Assembly (NCBI RefSeq): GCF_000715075.1
Contig: NC_134087.1
Coordinates: 105,067,161-105,131,160, forward strand
DNA length: 64,000 nt
Direction of reading: 5' to 3'
DNA from: Nicotiana tabacum
Lineage: Eukaryota > Streptophyta > Magnoliopsida > Solanales > Solanaceae
The notes beneath the pieces are model-generated. The model was not told the origin of the DNA. It worked only from the letters and a program-made list of their open reading frames with translations, and ran no database searches. The position numbers and the translations under genes are program-made. Shown here one piece after another: positions 44,650-56,850 of this stretch (position 1 is its first letter; each line of letters begins with the position of its first letter).

Positions 44650-47563
44650 TGTCACGACCCTAAACCCAGACCCGGTTTTAATGATGCCTCTCGTGAAGAT
44701 AAGGTCAGCCGACACAACAACCAATTCGTTTTAAAGCATTTAAAAGGACACAATTTAAGTCTTTAATATAATTCAACCCCAAATAAGTAGTGAAGCAGTA
44801 CAATTTGTGGAAGTAAAACCAACACAGCCCGACATCGGAGTGTCACTAGTCATGAGCATCTATCATAAAACTACAAGTCTGAAAGAGTCTACACAACTAT
44901 TACATAACTAAAACAGGAGAAAATAAGATATAGAGAGAACCACTGGGCTACGAACGCCGAGCAGCTACCTAGTGAATCTCCGAAGTCTGTTGGAAACTCT
45001 CAACCCTCGCAAGCAGGACCTGAAGCGCCTGAATCTGCACATGGGGTGCAGGGAGTAAAGTGAGTACTCCAACTCAGTGAGTAATAATAATAAATGAGGG
45101 CTGAGCGATAAGAAATCACGTAAAAGCACATCAACATACTATAAAGAAGCAGTATAAAACCAGTAAAAGCTATGAAACAGTGAAAACATGTAAAAACACT
45201 TAGTTCAGAAGGAGCTTCTTTAAAATACCTTTTTAACAGTTAAACAATTCAATGAGAAGCAGCTAGAACAGATAAACACATAAAAATCCACCCCTCGGGC
45301 ACAATGTCAACAAAATCCGTCCCTCGAGCAATATCATGGAACAACACTAGCCCCTCGGGCTATATCTCATATCACAATGGGTACCCACACTCACTAGGGG
45401 TGTACAGACTCCGGGAGGGGCTCCTTACGGCCCAAGCGCAATATTAAGCCATCTCGTGGCATAATCAGTAGGCTCTCAGCCTCATATCAACAAGCCACCT
45501 AGTGGCGTACAATCTCAGGCTCTCGGCCTCATAATCATGAATCAACTCAATAACCTCACAGCACAGGCCCTCGGCCTTACTCAGTCGGAATCTCACAAGC
45601 CACTCGGGCAATAGTAAAATATGATGCTCAGCTCAGATTATCATTTTAGAATATCATTTAATGTGTTAAAACAGAGTAAACATGGCTGAGTTTTGAAAAT
45701 AGTAGAATATAGCATAACTGAGTACAAGTATAAAGTCAAAATTGTGAGAAAATATCAGTAAAAATCCCCTAAGGGTCCAAATAGTTGGCATGAGGCCCAA
45801 ATACAACATTCAACCCAGAACATGATTACAACAAATAGTTTTCAATCAAATACGCGGTAAAAAAGTCATACGGGATGGACAAAGTCACAATCCCCAATGG
45901 TGCACGATCCCACGCTCATCATCTAGCGTGTGTGTCACCTCAATATAGCACAATGATGTGCAAATCCGGGGTTTCATACCCTAAGGACAACATTTACAAT
46001 CATTACTCACCTCTACCCGGTCCAAATCTCTAGCTCGCGATGCCTTTGCCCCTCGAATCGGCCTCCGGATGCTCCAAATCTAACCAAAATCAGTGCAAAA
46101 CCATCAAAATATCCTAATGGAACAAAGCCTCTCGAAAGAAATCAAATTACAACACAAATCCCGAAATTGGCCAAACCCGACCCCCGGGCCCACGTCTCGG
46201 ATTCCGATAAAATTTACATCAATAGACTCCTTATCACTCCTCGAGTTTATTCATATCAAAAGCATCAAAATCCAACCACACATGACCCCTCAAATCCCAA
46301 ATTCTAGGTCTCTAATTACAAACCCTAGTTCTTCAATATTAGGCTTAAATTCCATGATTAATTTGGTAGAATCCACATTAGATTCGAGTATTAAGTCCAT
46401 GAATCTTAACTCCAAGTATTCCCCCTTGAATCCCTCTTCAATCCTCTTCAAAAAGCTCCAAAATCACTCAAAAATGATTGAAGTTAACCCCAAAATCGCG
46501 GACAAATGGCTGTTTAAACATTCTGCCCAGGCATCCAATCCTTCTTCGAGAACGCGGTCAATGCCTCGCATTCGCGAAGCACAAACTGACTTTGACCAAA
46601 TTTCCTTCATCGCGACTCCCAACTTGCGAACGCGAATACCTAGCTCCCTTACTCACCGCGAACGCAACTCCCCTTCCGCGAACGCAAAGAACAAATCCAC
46701 CTGAACCCAGCTGCTAAGCTTTTCTCTACGTGAATGCATCTGATTCCTCGCGAATGCGATGCACAAGACCCCAGCCCTTCGCGAACGCGGAGCCTCCCTC
46801 GCGAACGTGAAGGCTAAATCCTCAGCCTCACCTGCTAAGCCTTCGCGAACGCGAAGGTCATTTGCCTGCAACACTCAATAGCAATTTTCTGCAGTTTTTC
46901 ACAACATGAAATGGTCCGATTGGCCACCCGAAACTCACCCGAGTCCCCCGGGACCTCAACCAAACATGCCACATATATCCCATAACATCATTCAAACTTT
47001 TTTCCAATCTTCGGAATGCTCAAAACAACATCAAAACACCAAATTTGCATCAGATTCAAGCCTAAGAATTCCAAAATCTTCTAAATTATGATTTTGATCG
47101 AAAAGTCTACAAACCACGTCTGAATGACCTGAAATTTTGCACTCACATCCCAAATGACACAATGGAACTACTGCAACTCCCGGAATTCCATTTTGACCCC
47201 TATATTAAAATCTCACCTATCAACCGGAAAACGCCAAAATTCCAATTTCGCCAATTCAAGCCTAAATCTACTTCGAACCTCCAAAACACATTCCGATCAC
47301 GCTCCTAAGTCCTAAGTAACCTCCCGAACCTATCCAAACTATCAGAACTCACATCCGAGCCCTCTAACACATAAGTCAACATCATGTTGACGTTTTCAAC
47401 TTAAGATTCCTCAAAAGAGACCAAGTGTCTCAAACCTTCTCAAAACCTTTCCGAACCTGAGCCAACTAACCCGATCACATATAGAACCGATAAACAAAGT
47501 AATAAGAAGCAGAAATGGGGGAACAGAGCGGTAACTCCTGAGACGACTGGCCGGGTCGTCACA
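44650..47563 (-). repeat. 3' LTR of chromovirus B (2914 bp)
   Basis: TGTCACGACCC at the left end and GGGTCGTCACA at the right. The stretch 45290-45610 holds short repeated words (CCCCTCGGGC, GGCTCTCGGCCTCA, GCCACCTCGTGGC-like). The TATA-like box and CpG palindrome array are at 46510-46862. Confidence 0.92.
46510..46862 (-). promoter_or_regulatory. LTR promoter of chromovirus B: TATA-like box and CpG palindrome array
   Basis: The minus strand at 46510-46520 reads TGTTTAAACAG; the other LTR reads TGTTTAAATAG at 54596-54606. Upstream, 46548-46862 has about eight variants of TTCGCGAACGCGAAG; 54629-54970 in the other LTR has a similar array. The core and placement are the same as in element A. 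Confidence 0.5.
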
Positions 47564-48970
47564 TCCTCCCCCTCTGAAACAAACGTTCATCCTTGAACGT
47601 GTCAAGAAACATACCTGAAGCCTCAAATAGGTGAGGATATTTACTCCGCATCTCTCGCTCGGTCTCCCAAGTAGCCTCCTCCATGGGCCAACCTCTCCAC
47701 TGCACTATCATTGAAGCTATTTCCTTTGATCTCAACTTTCGAACCTGACGCCCCAAAATAGCTACTGGCTCAACATCATAAGTCAAATCACCATCTAACT
47801 AAACCGTGCTGAAATCCAATACATGAGACGGATCCCCAATATACTTCCAAAGCATAGAAATATGAAATACTGGATGCACACTTGACAAGCTGGGTGGCAA
47901 TGCAAGCTCATAAGCCACCTCCCCAATCCTCCGAAATACCTTAAAAGGTCCAATGAACCGAGGACTCAACTTACCCTCCTTCCCAAATCTCATAACACTC
48001 TTCATGGGTGAAACTTTTAACAGAACCTTCTCACCAACCATGTAGGAGACATCCCGAACCTTTCTGTCAGTATAACTCTTTTGTCTCGACTGCGCTGTAC
48101 GAAGCCTTTCCTGAATTACCTTCACCTTTTCTAAAGCATCCTGCACTAAGTCTGTCCCCAATAGCCTAGCCTCACCCGGCTCAAACCAACCAACTGGAGA
48201 TCTACATCGCCTCCCATACAAAGCCTCATATGGAGCCATCTGAATACTCGACTGGTAGCTGTTGTTATAAGCAAACTCTGCAAGTCGTAGAAACTGATCC
48301 CATGACCCTCTGAAATCAATGACACAAGCACGCAACATGTGCTCCAATATCTGAATAATGCACTCAGATGTCCGTCCGTCTGAGGGTGAAAAGTTGTGCT
48401 CAACTCAACCTGAGTACCCAACTCTCACTGCATAGACCTCTAAAACTGCGAAATAAACTGAGTGCTCCTATCTGAAATGATGGAAACTGGGACACTATGC
48501 AAACGAACAATCTCCCGGATATAGATCTGTGCCAATCACTCTGAAGAATGAGTAGTACACACATGAATGAAGTGCGCTGACTTGGTCAGCCTATCCACAA
48601 CCACCCAATTAGCATCGAACCTCTTCAAAGTCCGTGGGAGCCCAACTACAAAGTCCATGGTGATCTGCTCCCACTTCCACTATGGAACATCCATCTACTG
48701 AAGCAAGCCACCCGGTCTCTGATGCTCATATTTCATATGCTGATAATTGAAACACCGAGCTACAAATCCCACAATGTCTTTCTTCATTATCCTCCACCAA
48801 TAATGTTGTCTTAGATCCTGATACATCTTCGTGGCACCCGGATGAATGGAATACTACGAGCTATGGGCCTCCTCTAGAATTAACTCCCGAAGCCCATCTA
48901 CATAGGGCACACATATCTAGCCCTGCATCCTCAACACCCCATCATCACCAATAGTCACATATCTGGCATC
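47559..48970 (-). pseudogene. chromovirus B integrase with chromodomain (broken)
   Basis: The core reads [16 protein letters not shown] (first Asp, about 48660), then [14 protein letters not shown], a TGA stop at 48536-48538, ISDRSTQFIS (second Asp) and further stops. A frameshift near 48380 falls at the Glu motif TDG, after which the frame 48347-47799 is open for 182 codons through PYEALYGRRCRSPVGWFEPG, QKSYTDRKVRDVSYM and FIGPFKVF. The chromodomain is at 47786-47600 (EPVAILGRQVRKLRSKE, VQWRGWPMEEATWE). The frame ends RGRM at the polypurine tract, and the stop TGA (47559-47561) is LTR sequence. Confidence 0.85.
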
Positions 48971-48989
48971 ATCGTGCTGAACTCTGACC

Positions 48990-50641
48990 TTAAGGACAAG
49001 CAAAATGAGGATCATCATACTGGCGCTTTCTGATGCGATCATATAAGGAAGACCGAGAAATCACACAAGCCAATACCCGACTGGGCTCCGAAATATCTAA
49101 CCTCACAAACCGATTGGCTAAGGCCTGAACATCAAATGCAAGAGGTCTCTCCCCAACTAGAATATATGCCAAACTCCCCATACTCACCGCCTTCCGGCTC
49201 AAAGCATCGGCCACCATATTGGCCTTCCCCGAATGGTACAATATAGTGATATCATAATCCTTTAGCAACTCCAACCATCTCTGCTGCCTTAAATTGAGAT
49301 CCTTCTTCTTGAACAAGTGTTGGAGACTACGATTATGAGTAAACACCTCAAGTAATGCCTCCAAATCTTCAACGCGTGCACAATGGCAGCCAACTCCAAA
49401 TCATGAATGGGGTAGTTCTTCTCATGGGGCTTCAACTGACGAGAAGCATAATCAATAAATCTACCCTCCTACATCAATACACACCCAATACCAACTCTCG
49501 AAGAATCACAATACACAGTATATGAACCTGAAGATGATGGAAAACCTAACATTGAAGCTGTGGTCAAGGCTGTCTTGAGCTTATGAAAGCTCTCCTCACA
49601 CTCATCCGACCATACAAATGAAGCACCCTTTTGAGTCAACTTGGTCAAGGGCGATGCGATAGATGAGAATCCCTGAACAAACCGGCGATAATAGCCTGCC
49701 AAACCAAGGAAATTGTGAATCTCTATGGCTGAGGACGGTCTGGGCCAACTCTGAACGACCTCTATCTTCTTCAGATCAACCTGAATACCCTCGCTGGACA
49801 CCACGTGCCCCAAGAAAGCCACTGAACTGAGCCAAAACTCACACTTGGAGAATTTTGCATAAAGCTTCTCCTCCCTCAATCTCTACAACACAACTCTCAA
49901 ATGCTCTGCATGCTCCTCCTGACTACGCGAATACAACAGAATATCATCAATGAAGACTATGACAAACGAGTCGAGATAAGGCTGGAACACACTGTTCATC
50001 AAATGCATGAACAGTGCTGGGGCATTGGTTAGCCCAAAAGACATTACCAAGAACTCATAATGACCATATCGGGTCCTGAAAGCTATCTTAAGAATATCCG
50101 AGCCCCTGATCTTTAACTGGTGATAACCTAAACGGAGATTAATCTTGGAGAACACTCTCATTCCATGAATCTGGTCGAATAAATCATCAATGCGAGACAA
50201 AGGATACTTGTTCTTAACTGTTACTTTGTTCAACTACCTATAATCAATGCACATCCTCATAGTGCCATCCTTCTTCTTCACAAATAGGAACGGCGCACCC
50301 CAAGGTGACACACTAGGTCGAATGAACCCCTTATCAACGAGTTCTTGAAGCTGCTCCTTTAACTCCTTCAACTCTGTTGGTGCCATATGATACAGTGGAA
50401 TATAAATAGGCTAAGTGCCCGGCACTAGGTCAATACCAAAATCAATATCCCTGTCTGGTGGCATGCCCGACAGGTCTGCGGGAAACACATCGGAAAACTC
50501 CCTCACAACTGGGACAGAATCAATACTGGGAGTCTCTGCACCGACATCCCTTGCAAAGTCTAGATACGAAAGATAACCCTTCCCAACCATACGCTGGGCC
50601 TTCAAGCATGAGATTACTCTACTGGGAACATAATCAGTCAA
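48990..50641 (-). pseudogene. chromovirus B reverse transcriptase and RNase H (broken)
   Basis: RT motifs: [24 protein letters not shown]-stop-LNK (TAG at 50234-50236), then [13 protein letters not shown], where the first catalytic Asp has become Asn, and the intact FIDDIL motif (about 49945). A TAG at 49883-49885 and another at 49469-49471 divide the connection and RNase H regions. RNase H has [14 protein letters not shown] and [16 protein letters not shown] short deletion near 49360 then shifts into [18 protein letters not shown] and ADALSRKA. Loss of the Asp alone would abolish polymerase activity. Confidence 0.87.
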
Positions 50642-51000
50642 ACCTCGCCACTCAATCCGTGGAACAATTGGATAGCCAATGTCACTGTCTTAGCATGACA
50701 GTCCAGAATAGCACGACACAGAGATAGCCAATCCATGACCAAAATAACATTGAAATCCACCATACATAATAGTAATAGATCCACTCGGGTCTCCAGACCC
50801 CTAATAGTCACCACACACGACCGGTACACACGGTCTACAACAATAGTATCGCCCACCGGAGTAGATACATGAACAGGTGAAACAACAGACTCACGGGGCG
50901 TATCTAAATAATGAGCAAAGTATGATGACACATAAGAAAAGGTGGAACCGGGATCAAATAATACAAAAGACTCTCTGTGGCAGACTGAGACAATACCTAT
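50638..51000 (-). pseudogene. chromovirus B protease, active-site Asp kept
   Basis: The loop LFDPGSTFSYVSSYFA keeps the catalytic Asp, unlike the other two retroelement proteases in the window. It is followed by SPVHVSTPVGDTIVVDRV and the DFNVILVMDWL segment, where Val replaces the usual Gly. The frame is open for about 97 codons. Confidence 0.8.
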
Positions 51001-51059
51001 AATAACAGCATCCGGAGTAATAACATCAGGTCTAGCTGGAAGTGCATAGAAATAGGCCT

Positions 51060-52536
51060 AACTGCCACCTGATTGACCTCCCCCTCTAGGGAGACCCCTA
51101 GCTGACTGACCTTCACCCCTAGCTGGCTGGGTGGGTGGTGGTGAAGTAACTGGTGCTAAAGCCGATGGCTGACTCATCTGCTGAAATGAACCTGCAAGAC
51201 GATGAGGACACTACCTTCACATATGACCCATCTCTTCATACTCATAGCAACTCCCGGGTGCTGGAGACGGGGACTGAAGGGAACCCCTAGCACTAAAATG
51301 ACTAGCAGATGCACCTGGCATGGAAGAGCCCTGAATTGAGGGAGCACGGAACGAACTCTGAGCTAGAAGGGCACTAAGTGATGACTGTCCCTAATGAGAA
51401 CTGTGAGAACCATGACCCGATGATGCCCCACGATAACCTGGGCAAGCTGGGTGAGCATGCCTAAATAGACGGCCTCTGCCGTGCTGAAACTGACCTCTCG
51501 AAAGAGCACCACCATAACTACCAGATCCTCGAGGCCTCTTGGCCTCCCTCTCATCTCGCTCCCAGCGACGAACTGACTCAATCTCATGAGCAATGTCAAC
51601 AACTTCCTCAAAAGTAGCACCAAACACCCTCTCCCTAGTTATGAGAATACGAAGCTGATAAGTGAGGCCATCCACAAACTTTCTAATCCTCTCTCTATCT
51701 ATCGGAACCAACCAAATAGCATGACAAGCTAACTCGGAGAACCTCATCTCATACTGCATCATAGGCATCTCTCCCTAACGCAACCACTCAAACTGCCTGC
51801 GCAGCTCCTCTCTGCGAGACTGTGGCACATACTTATCCAGAAAGAGAACGGAGAACTGCTGATAGGTAAAGGGTGTTGCTCCAACATGCCTATGCCTCTC
51901 ATATGCCTCCCACCAAGTGAAGGCAACTCCAGAAAACTGAAAAGTAGTGAAAGCGACCCCTCTAGTCTCTAGAATACCCGCTGTGCGAAGAATCCTTTGA
52001 CACTTCTCCAAGAAACCCTGGGCATCCTCTTCCTCTGCACCATTGAAAGTCGGAGGTTGAAGTCGACCAAACCTCTCCAACCTACGCTGCTCGTCCTCTG
52101 GCATGGCAAGAGCTACATAGTCCTGAGCAGCTGCAACCGGCTGGGCTGGATGTGCCCCCTATGTCTGAAGTCCCTGCACGACCTGCTCAGGTGTGCGAGT
52201 GGTGGGAGTTTCAGTTTCTCCCCCAGCCTGAGAAGTAGCTGCGACTGTAGTAACTGAAACCGCCTGAGCTAAGCCAGTACAGACTAAAAGAATTTGAGAT
52301 AACGCCTCCTGAAGACCTGGAATCACAATGGGCACAGCTGGTGCTGGTGGAGCGTCCACAACTAGGACCTAGTCCTGAACTGGGGTGGCTGGTGGATCTG
52401 CAAGTGCTGCCCTAGCTGTTGTGCGGGCCACACCCCTCCCCCTACTGCGACTACGACCGCGTTCTCGGCCTCTAGTGGCCACAGCTGGTGGTACTGGTGG
52501 TCGTCCATCCTGACCGGTAGCGCATGTCCTCACCTT
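51060..52536 (-). pseudogene. chromovirus B gag (broken, start codon lost)
   Basis: Aligned with element A, the start codon position 52534-52536 reads AAG instead of ATG. An Arg/Gly/Ser-rich N-terminus follows (RGRERGRSRSRGRG). The Gag domain at 52104-51391 has RFGRLQPPTFNGAEEEDAQ, FQFSGVAFTWWEAYERH, FLDKYVPQSRREELRR and RFSELACHAIWLVP. The zinc knuckle near 51240 is degenerate: the second Cys is Tyr, and stops interrupt it. A Ser/Pro-rich stretch leads to protease. Confidence 0.82.
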
Positions 52537-52722
52537 ATGTGAGAGAATAGAATGACAGAAGTTTAGTACTCGGATCAACAAATTCGCACGACAAGAATTT
52601 CAAGAATATGAATTTTGTCCTAAGGGTTCTGCAGCCTCTCGAGGATAAATATAGACGTCTCTATACTGATCCGCGAGACTCTACTAAACCTGCTCATGAC
52701 TCATGAGACCTATGTAACCTAG

Positions 52723-52735
52723 GCTCTAACACCAA
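52723..52735 (-). promoter_or_regulatory. primer binding site of chromovirus B
   Basis: Minus strand TTGGTGTTAGAGC, two bases from the 5' LTR. It matches the tRNA-iMet site TTGGTATCAGAGC with two transitions. Confidence 0.75.
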
Positions 52736-52737
52736 CT

Positions 52738-55647
52738 TGTCACGACCCTAAACCCGGACCCGGTCGTGATAGCGCCTCTCATGAAGACAAAGCAGCCGAC
52801 ACAACAACCAATTTGTTTTAAATCATTTAAAAGGACACAATTTAAGTCTTTAATATAATTTAACCCCAAATAAGCAGTGAAGCAGTACAATTTTCGGAAA
52901 TAAAACCAACACAGCCTGACATCAAGGTGTCACTAGTCATGAGCATCTATCATAAAACTACAAGTCTAAAAGAGTCTACACAACTATCACATAACTAAAA
53001 CAGGAGAAAATAAGATAGAGGGAGAAGCATTGGGATGCGAACGCCGAGCAACTACCTAGTGAATCTCTGAAGTCTGCTGGAAACTCTCAACCCTCGCAAG
53101 CAGGACCTGAAGCGCCTGAATCTACACACGGGGTGCAGGGAGTAAAGTGAGTACTCCAACTCAATGAGTAATAATAATAATGAAGGCTGAGCGATAAGAA
53201 ATCACGTAAAAGCACATCAACATACTATAAAGAAGCAGTATAAAATTAGTAAAAGCAATGAAATAGTAAAAACATGTAAAAACACTTAGTTCAGAAGAAG
53301 CTTCTTTAAAACATCTTTTTAACAGTTAAACAATTCAATGAGAAGCAGCTAGAACAGATAAACACATAAAAATCTGCCCCTTGGGCACAATGTCAACAGA
53401 ATCCGCCCCTCGGAAAATATCATGGAACAACACCAGCCCCTCGGGCTATATCTCATATCACAATGGGTACCCGCGCTCACCGGGGGTGTACAGACTTCGA
53501 GAGGGGCCCCTTATGGCCCAAGCGCAATATCAAGCCATCTCATGGCATAATCTGTAGGCTGTCGGCCTCATATTAACAAGCCACCTCGTGGCATATAATC
53601 TTAGGCTCTCGACCTCATAATCATGAATCAACTCAATAACCTCACAACACAGGCCCTCGGCCTTACTCAGTTGGAATCTCATAAGCCACTCGGGCAACAG
53701 TAAAACATGATGCTCAGCTCAGATTATCATTTTAGAATATCATTTAATGTTTTAAAACAGAGTAAACATGGTTGAGTTTTGAAAATAGCAGAATATAGCA
53801 TGACTGAGTACAAGTATAAAGTCAAAATAGTGAGGAAATACCAGTAAAAATCCCCTACGGGTCCAAATAGTTGGCGTGAGGCCCAAATATGGCATTTAAC
53901 CCAGAACATGATGACAGAAAATAGTTTACAATCAAATACGCGGTAAAATAGTCATATGGGATGGACTAAGTCACAATCCCCAATGATGCACAACCCCACG
54001 CTCGTCATCTAGCCTATGTGTCACCTCAATATAGCACAATGATGTACAAATCCGGGGTTTCATACCCTAAGGACAACATTTACAATCATTACTCACCTCT
54101 ACCCGGTCCAAATCTCTAGCTCGCGATGCCTTTGCCCCTGGAATCGGCCTCCGGATGCTCCAAATCTAACCAAAATCAGTGCAAAACCATCAAAATATCC
54201 TAATGGAACAAAGCCCACTTGAAAAAAATTAAATTACAACACAAATCCCAAAATTGGCCAAACCCGACCCCCAGGCCCACTTCTCGGATTCCGATAAAAT
54301 TTACATGAATAGACTCCTTATCACTCCCCGAGTTCATTCATATCAAAAGCATAAAAATCCAACCACAAATGACCCCTCAAATCCCAAATTATAGGTCTTC
54401 AATTACAAGCCATAGTTCTTCAATATTAGGCTTAAATTCCATGATTAATTAGGTAGAATCCACATTAGAATCGAGTATTAAGTCCATGAATCTTAACTCC
54501 AAGTGTTACCCCTTGAATCCCTCTTCAATCCTCTTTAGAAAGCTCCAAAATCGCTCAAAATGATGTAAGTTAACCCCAAAATCGCGGACAAATGGCTATT
54601 TAAACATTCTGCCCAAGCATCCAATCCTTCTTCGCGAACGCGGTCAACGTCTCGCGTTCGCGAAGCACAAGTTGACTTTGACCAAATTTCCTTCATCACG
54701 ATTGCGACTCCCAGCTCGCGAATGCGAAGACTTAGCTCCCTTACTCACCGTGAATGCGACTCCCCTTCCGCGAACGCGAAGAACAAATCCACCTGAACCC
54801 AGCTGCTAAACTTTCCTCTACGCGAACGCGTCTGATTCCTCGCAAATGCGATGAACAAGACCCCATCCCTTCGAGAACGTGGAGCCTCCCTCGCGAACGC
54901 GAAGGCTAAATCCTCAGCCGCACCTGCTAACCCTTCGTGAACGCGAGGGCCTTCTCAGGAACGCGAAGGTCATTTGCCTGCAACATTCAACAAAAATTTT
55001 CTACATTTTTTCACAACATGAAATGGTCCGATTGACCACCCAAATCTCACCTGAGGCCCCCGGTACCTCAACCAAACATGCCAACATATTCCATAACTTC
55101 ATTAAAACTTGTTCCAATCTTCGAAACACTCAAAACAACAACAAAACATCAAATTCGCATCAGATTCAAGCCTAAAAATTTCATAATCTTCAAAATTACG
55201 CTTTTGATCAAAAAGTCTACCAAACCACATCCCAAATGACACAACGGAACTATTGCAACTCCCAGAATTCAATTCCAACCCCTATATTAAAATCTCACCT
55301 ATCAACCGGAAAACGCCAAAAATTCCAATTTCGTCAATTCAAGCCTAAATCTACTCTGGACCTCCAAAACACATTCTGATCATGCTCTTAAGTCCCAAAT
55401 CACCTCCCAAAGCTATTCGAACCATCGGAACTCACATCCTAGCCCTCTAATACATAAGTCAACATCCGGTTGACTTTTCCAACTTAAGCTTCCTCAAAAG
55501 AGACTAAGTGTCTTAAACCTTCTCAAAACCTTTCCGAACCCAAGCCAACCAACCCGATCACATATAGAACCGATAAATAAAGCAATAAGAAGCAGAAATG
55601 GGGGAAATGGAGTGGTAACTCATGAGACGACTAGCCGGATTGTCACA
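52738..55647 (-). repeat. 5' LTR of chromovirus B (2910 bp)
   Basis: Begins TGTCACGACCC and ends GATTGTCACA on the plus strand. It aligns along its length with 44650-47563. TATA-like box at 54596-54606, CpG palindrome array at 54629-54970. Confidence 0.92.
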
Positions 55648-55766
55648 AGTTCACATCTCTTTTAAAGTGAAAATATGCTCATTACGTGTTTCTTATGTGT
55701 AGGAACAAACTTATGTGATAAACGATCAAATAGGAGAAAAATTAGGAAAAAGAGAGATGAAGAGAA

Positions 55767-55880
55767 AAGTCTCTGACAGCGAACGAGGTTCACTTTGCCA
55801 GACTGGGACCAGAGCATAAGAAACCAAAAAGTCTCCGACAGCGAAGCGAAGTTCACTTTTTCCAGACCGGGACCAGAGCA
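55767..55880 (+). repeat. two-copy tandem repeat, about 62-bp period, in the Athila-like LTR
   Basis: AAGTCTC(T/C)GACAGCGAA at 55767 recurs at about 55828, each followed by a GGTTCACTTT-like block and GGGACCAGAGCA. It sits 70-180 bases upstream of the LTR TATA box, where enhancer repeats are common in plant LTRs. Confidence 0.7.
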
Positions 55881-55946
55881 AAAAAAAATTGCTTTTCTAA
55901 TCCGAATTGGGAGAAGGAAAATTTTCCCCACACAAATCCTACTCTC

Positions 55947-55954
55947 TATAAATA
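55947..55954 (+). promoter_or_regulatory. TATA box of the Athila-like LTR
   Basis: CTCTATAAATACATCC on the plus strand, followed by a GA-rich leader (GGAGAGAAGACTTTGGGGAG), the usual layout of LTR promoters. Confidence 0.5.
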
Positions 55955-56850
55955 CATCCTAAAAGGTGCTTTTGAGGGTAGACACTACTTTGGAAGGAGA
56001 GAAGACTTTGGGGAGACAAGAACACACTAGGAGCAAGGTGGAGAAGGACTCAACTTCACATTTTCCCTCTTTCTTTCTCTATTTCAATGATTGGTTACGA
56101 ATTCTAGTAGTGTAGTTTTGCATACTATTATGAATAGATAATTTGTTATCTAGGATTTTGATGAAACTTTTTGTAGGATTAATTCCTGTTATATTTTTAT
56201 ATAATTGAGCCGTTTGATTTCTCTATTTGTTCAACTACGTGTTTGTTGTTGTTGATGAATGACCATCAATTAACTATGCCTATTTAGTGTCTATTACTCA
56301 AGAGAGAGTACACATTTAGGTAATTTTTGAACAACATCACTCCTAACGTATGTGAGAGATCAATACAGAGGGTTTAAAGGTGGAATTAGAGATAACGAAA
56401 CCTTGGTGCGATCGTTGTTGAGCGGTAAATTAGTTCCAGCTAGTGTAGTTTGAGAGAATACATCTAGTAAATTATGGTAGTTGCTCGAGAGAGAATTACG
56501 ACACCCGAAGTACTCACGATTGGTAGAGAATCCTTAGGCGAAATTATAGGAGATGTGGCAGGAAGGATTCTGGCAATTGGGAAAATCATAACTCTAGACC
56601 TCCTTAATCTTGTCTCCAACTCTTAGTATCTCTAGTTATTAATTTACTACTTTAAGTTGTTAGTTAATTTGTTAGACATAAGAATCTTAATATTTAAAAC
56701 TTAGGAATTGTTCGAGTTTGTCTTCTTAGTGATAATAAGTAGTTGTAGCTAAAGCGTTAGTTCTCTTTGGGACTCGACTCCGTACTTTTAGACTTTATTA
56801 TATTTGCAGCGACCGCTTATCCATTTTAGGACTAGAGTTCGGTGTGATCA

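Larger units (their letters stand above)
44650..55647 (-). mobile_element. chromovirus B (Ty3/gypsy, Tekay/Del-like), complete length
   Basis: Minus-strand element of 10,998 bp with LTRs 52738-55647 (5') and 44650-47563 (3'), iMet-type primer site, gag-pol and chromodomain. Flanking 5-mers ACTTC (44645-44649) and AGTTC (55648-55652) fit a target duplication with one change. It is related to element A in gag-pol and in LTR layout, but the LTR is about 300 bp longer and differs in much of its sequence, so it is a separate family. LTR divergence is again roughly one in ten in the first 200 bases by eye. Confidence 0.92.
44580..56850 (+). repeat. Athila-like LTR, split by chromovirus B (44580-44649 and 55648-56850)
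   Basis: Joined across the chromovirus, the sequence begins TGATAAATGATG and ends GGTGTGATCA. It has a plus-strand TATA box (TATAAATA at 55947-55954) followed by a purine-rich leader, and ends in the segment GGGACTCGACTCCGTAC ... GCAGCGACCGCTT that I recognise from Athila-type LTR 3' ends. Total length would be about 1.27 kb. No partner LTR, primer site or target duplication is visible, so it may be a solo or truncated LTR. Confidence 0.5.

Noticed and set aside
46093..46704. Plus-strand frame of 203 codons in the 3' LTR of chromovirus B
   Set aside because: Asn/Pro/Ser low-complexity translation of LTR DNA; not kept open in the other LTR.
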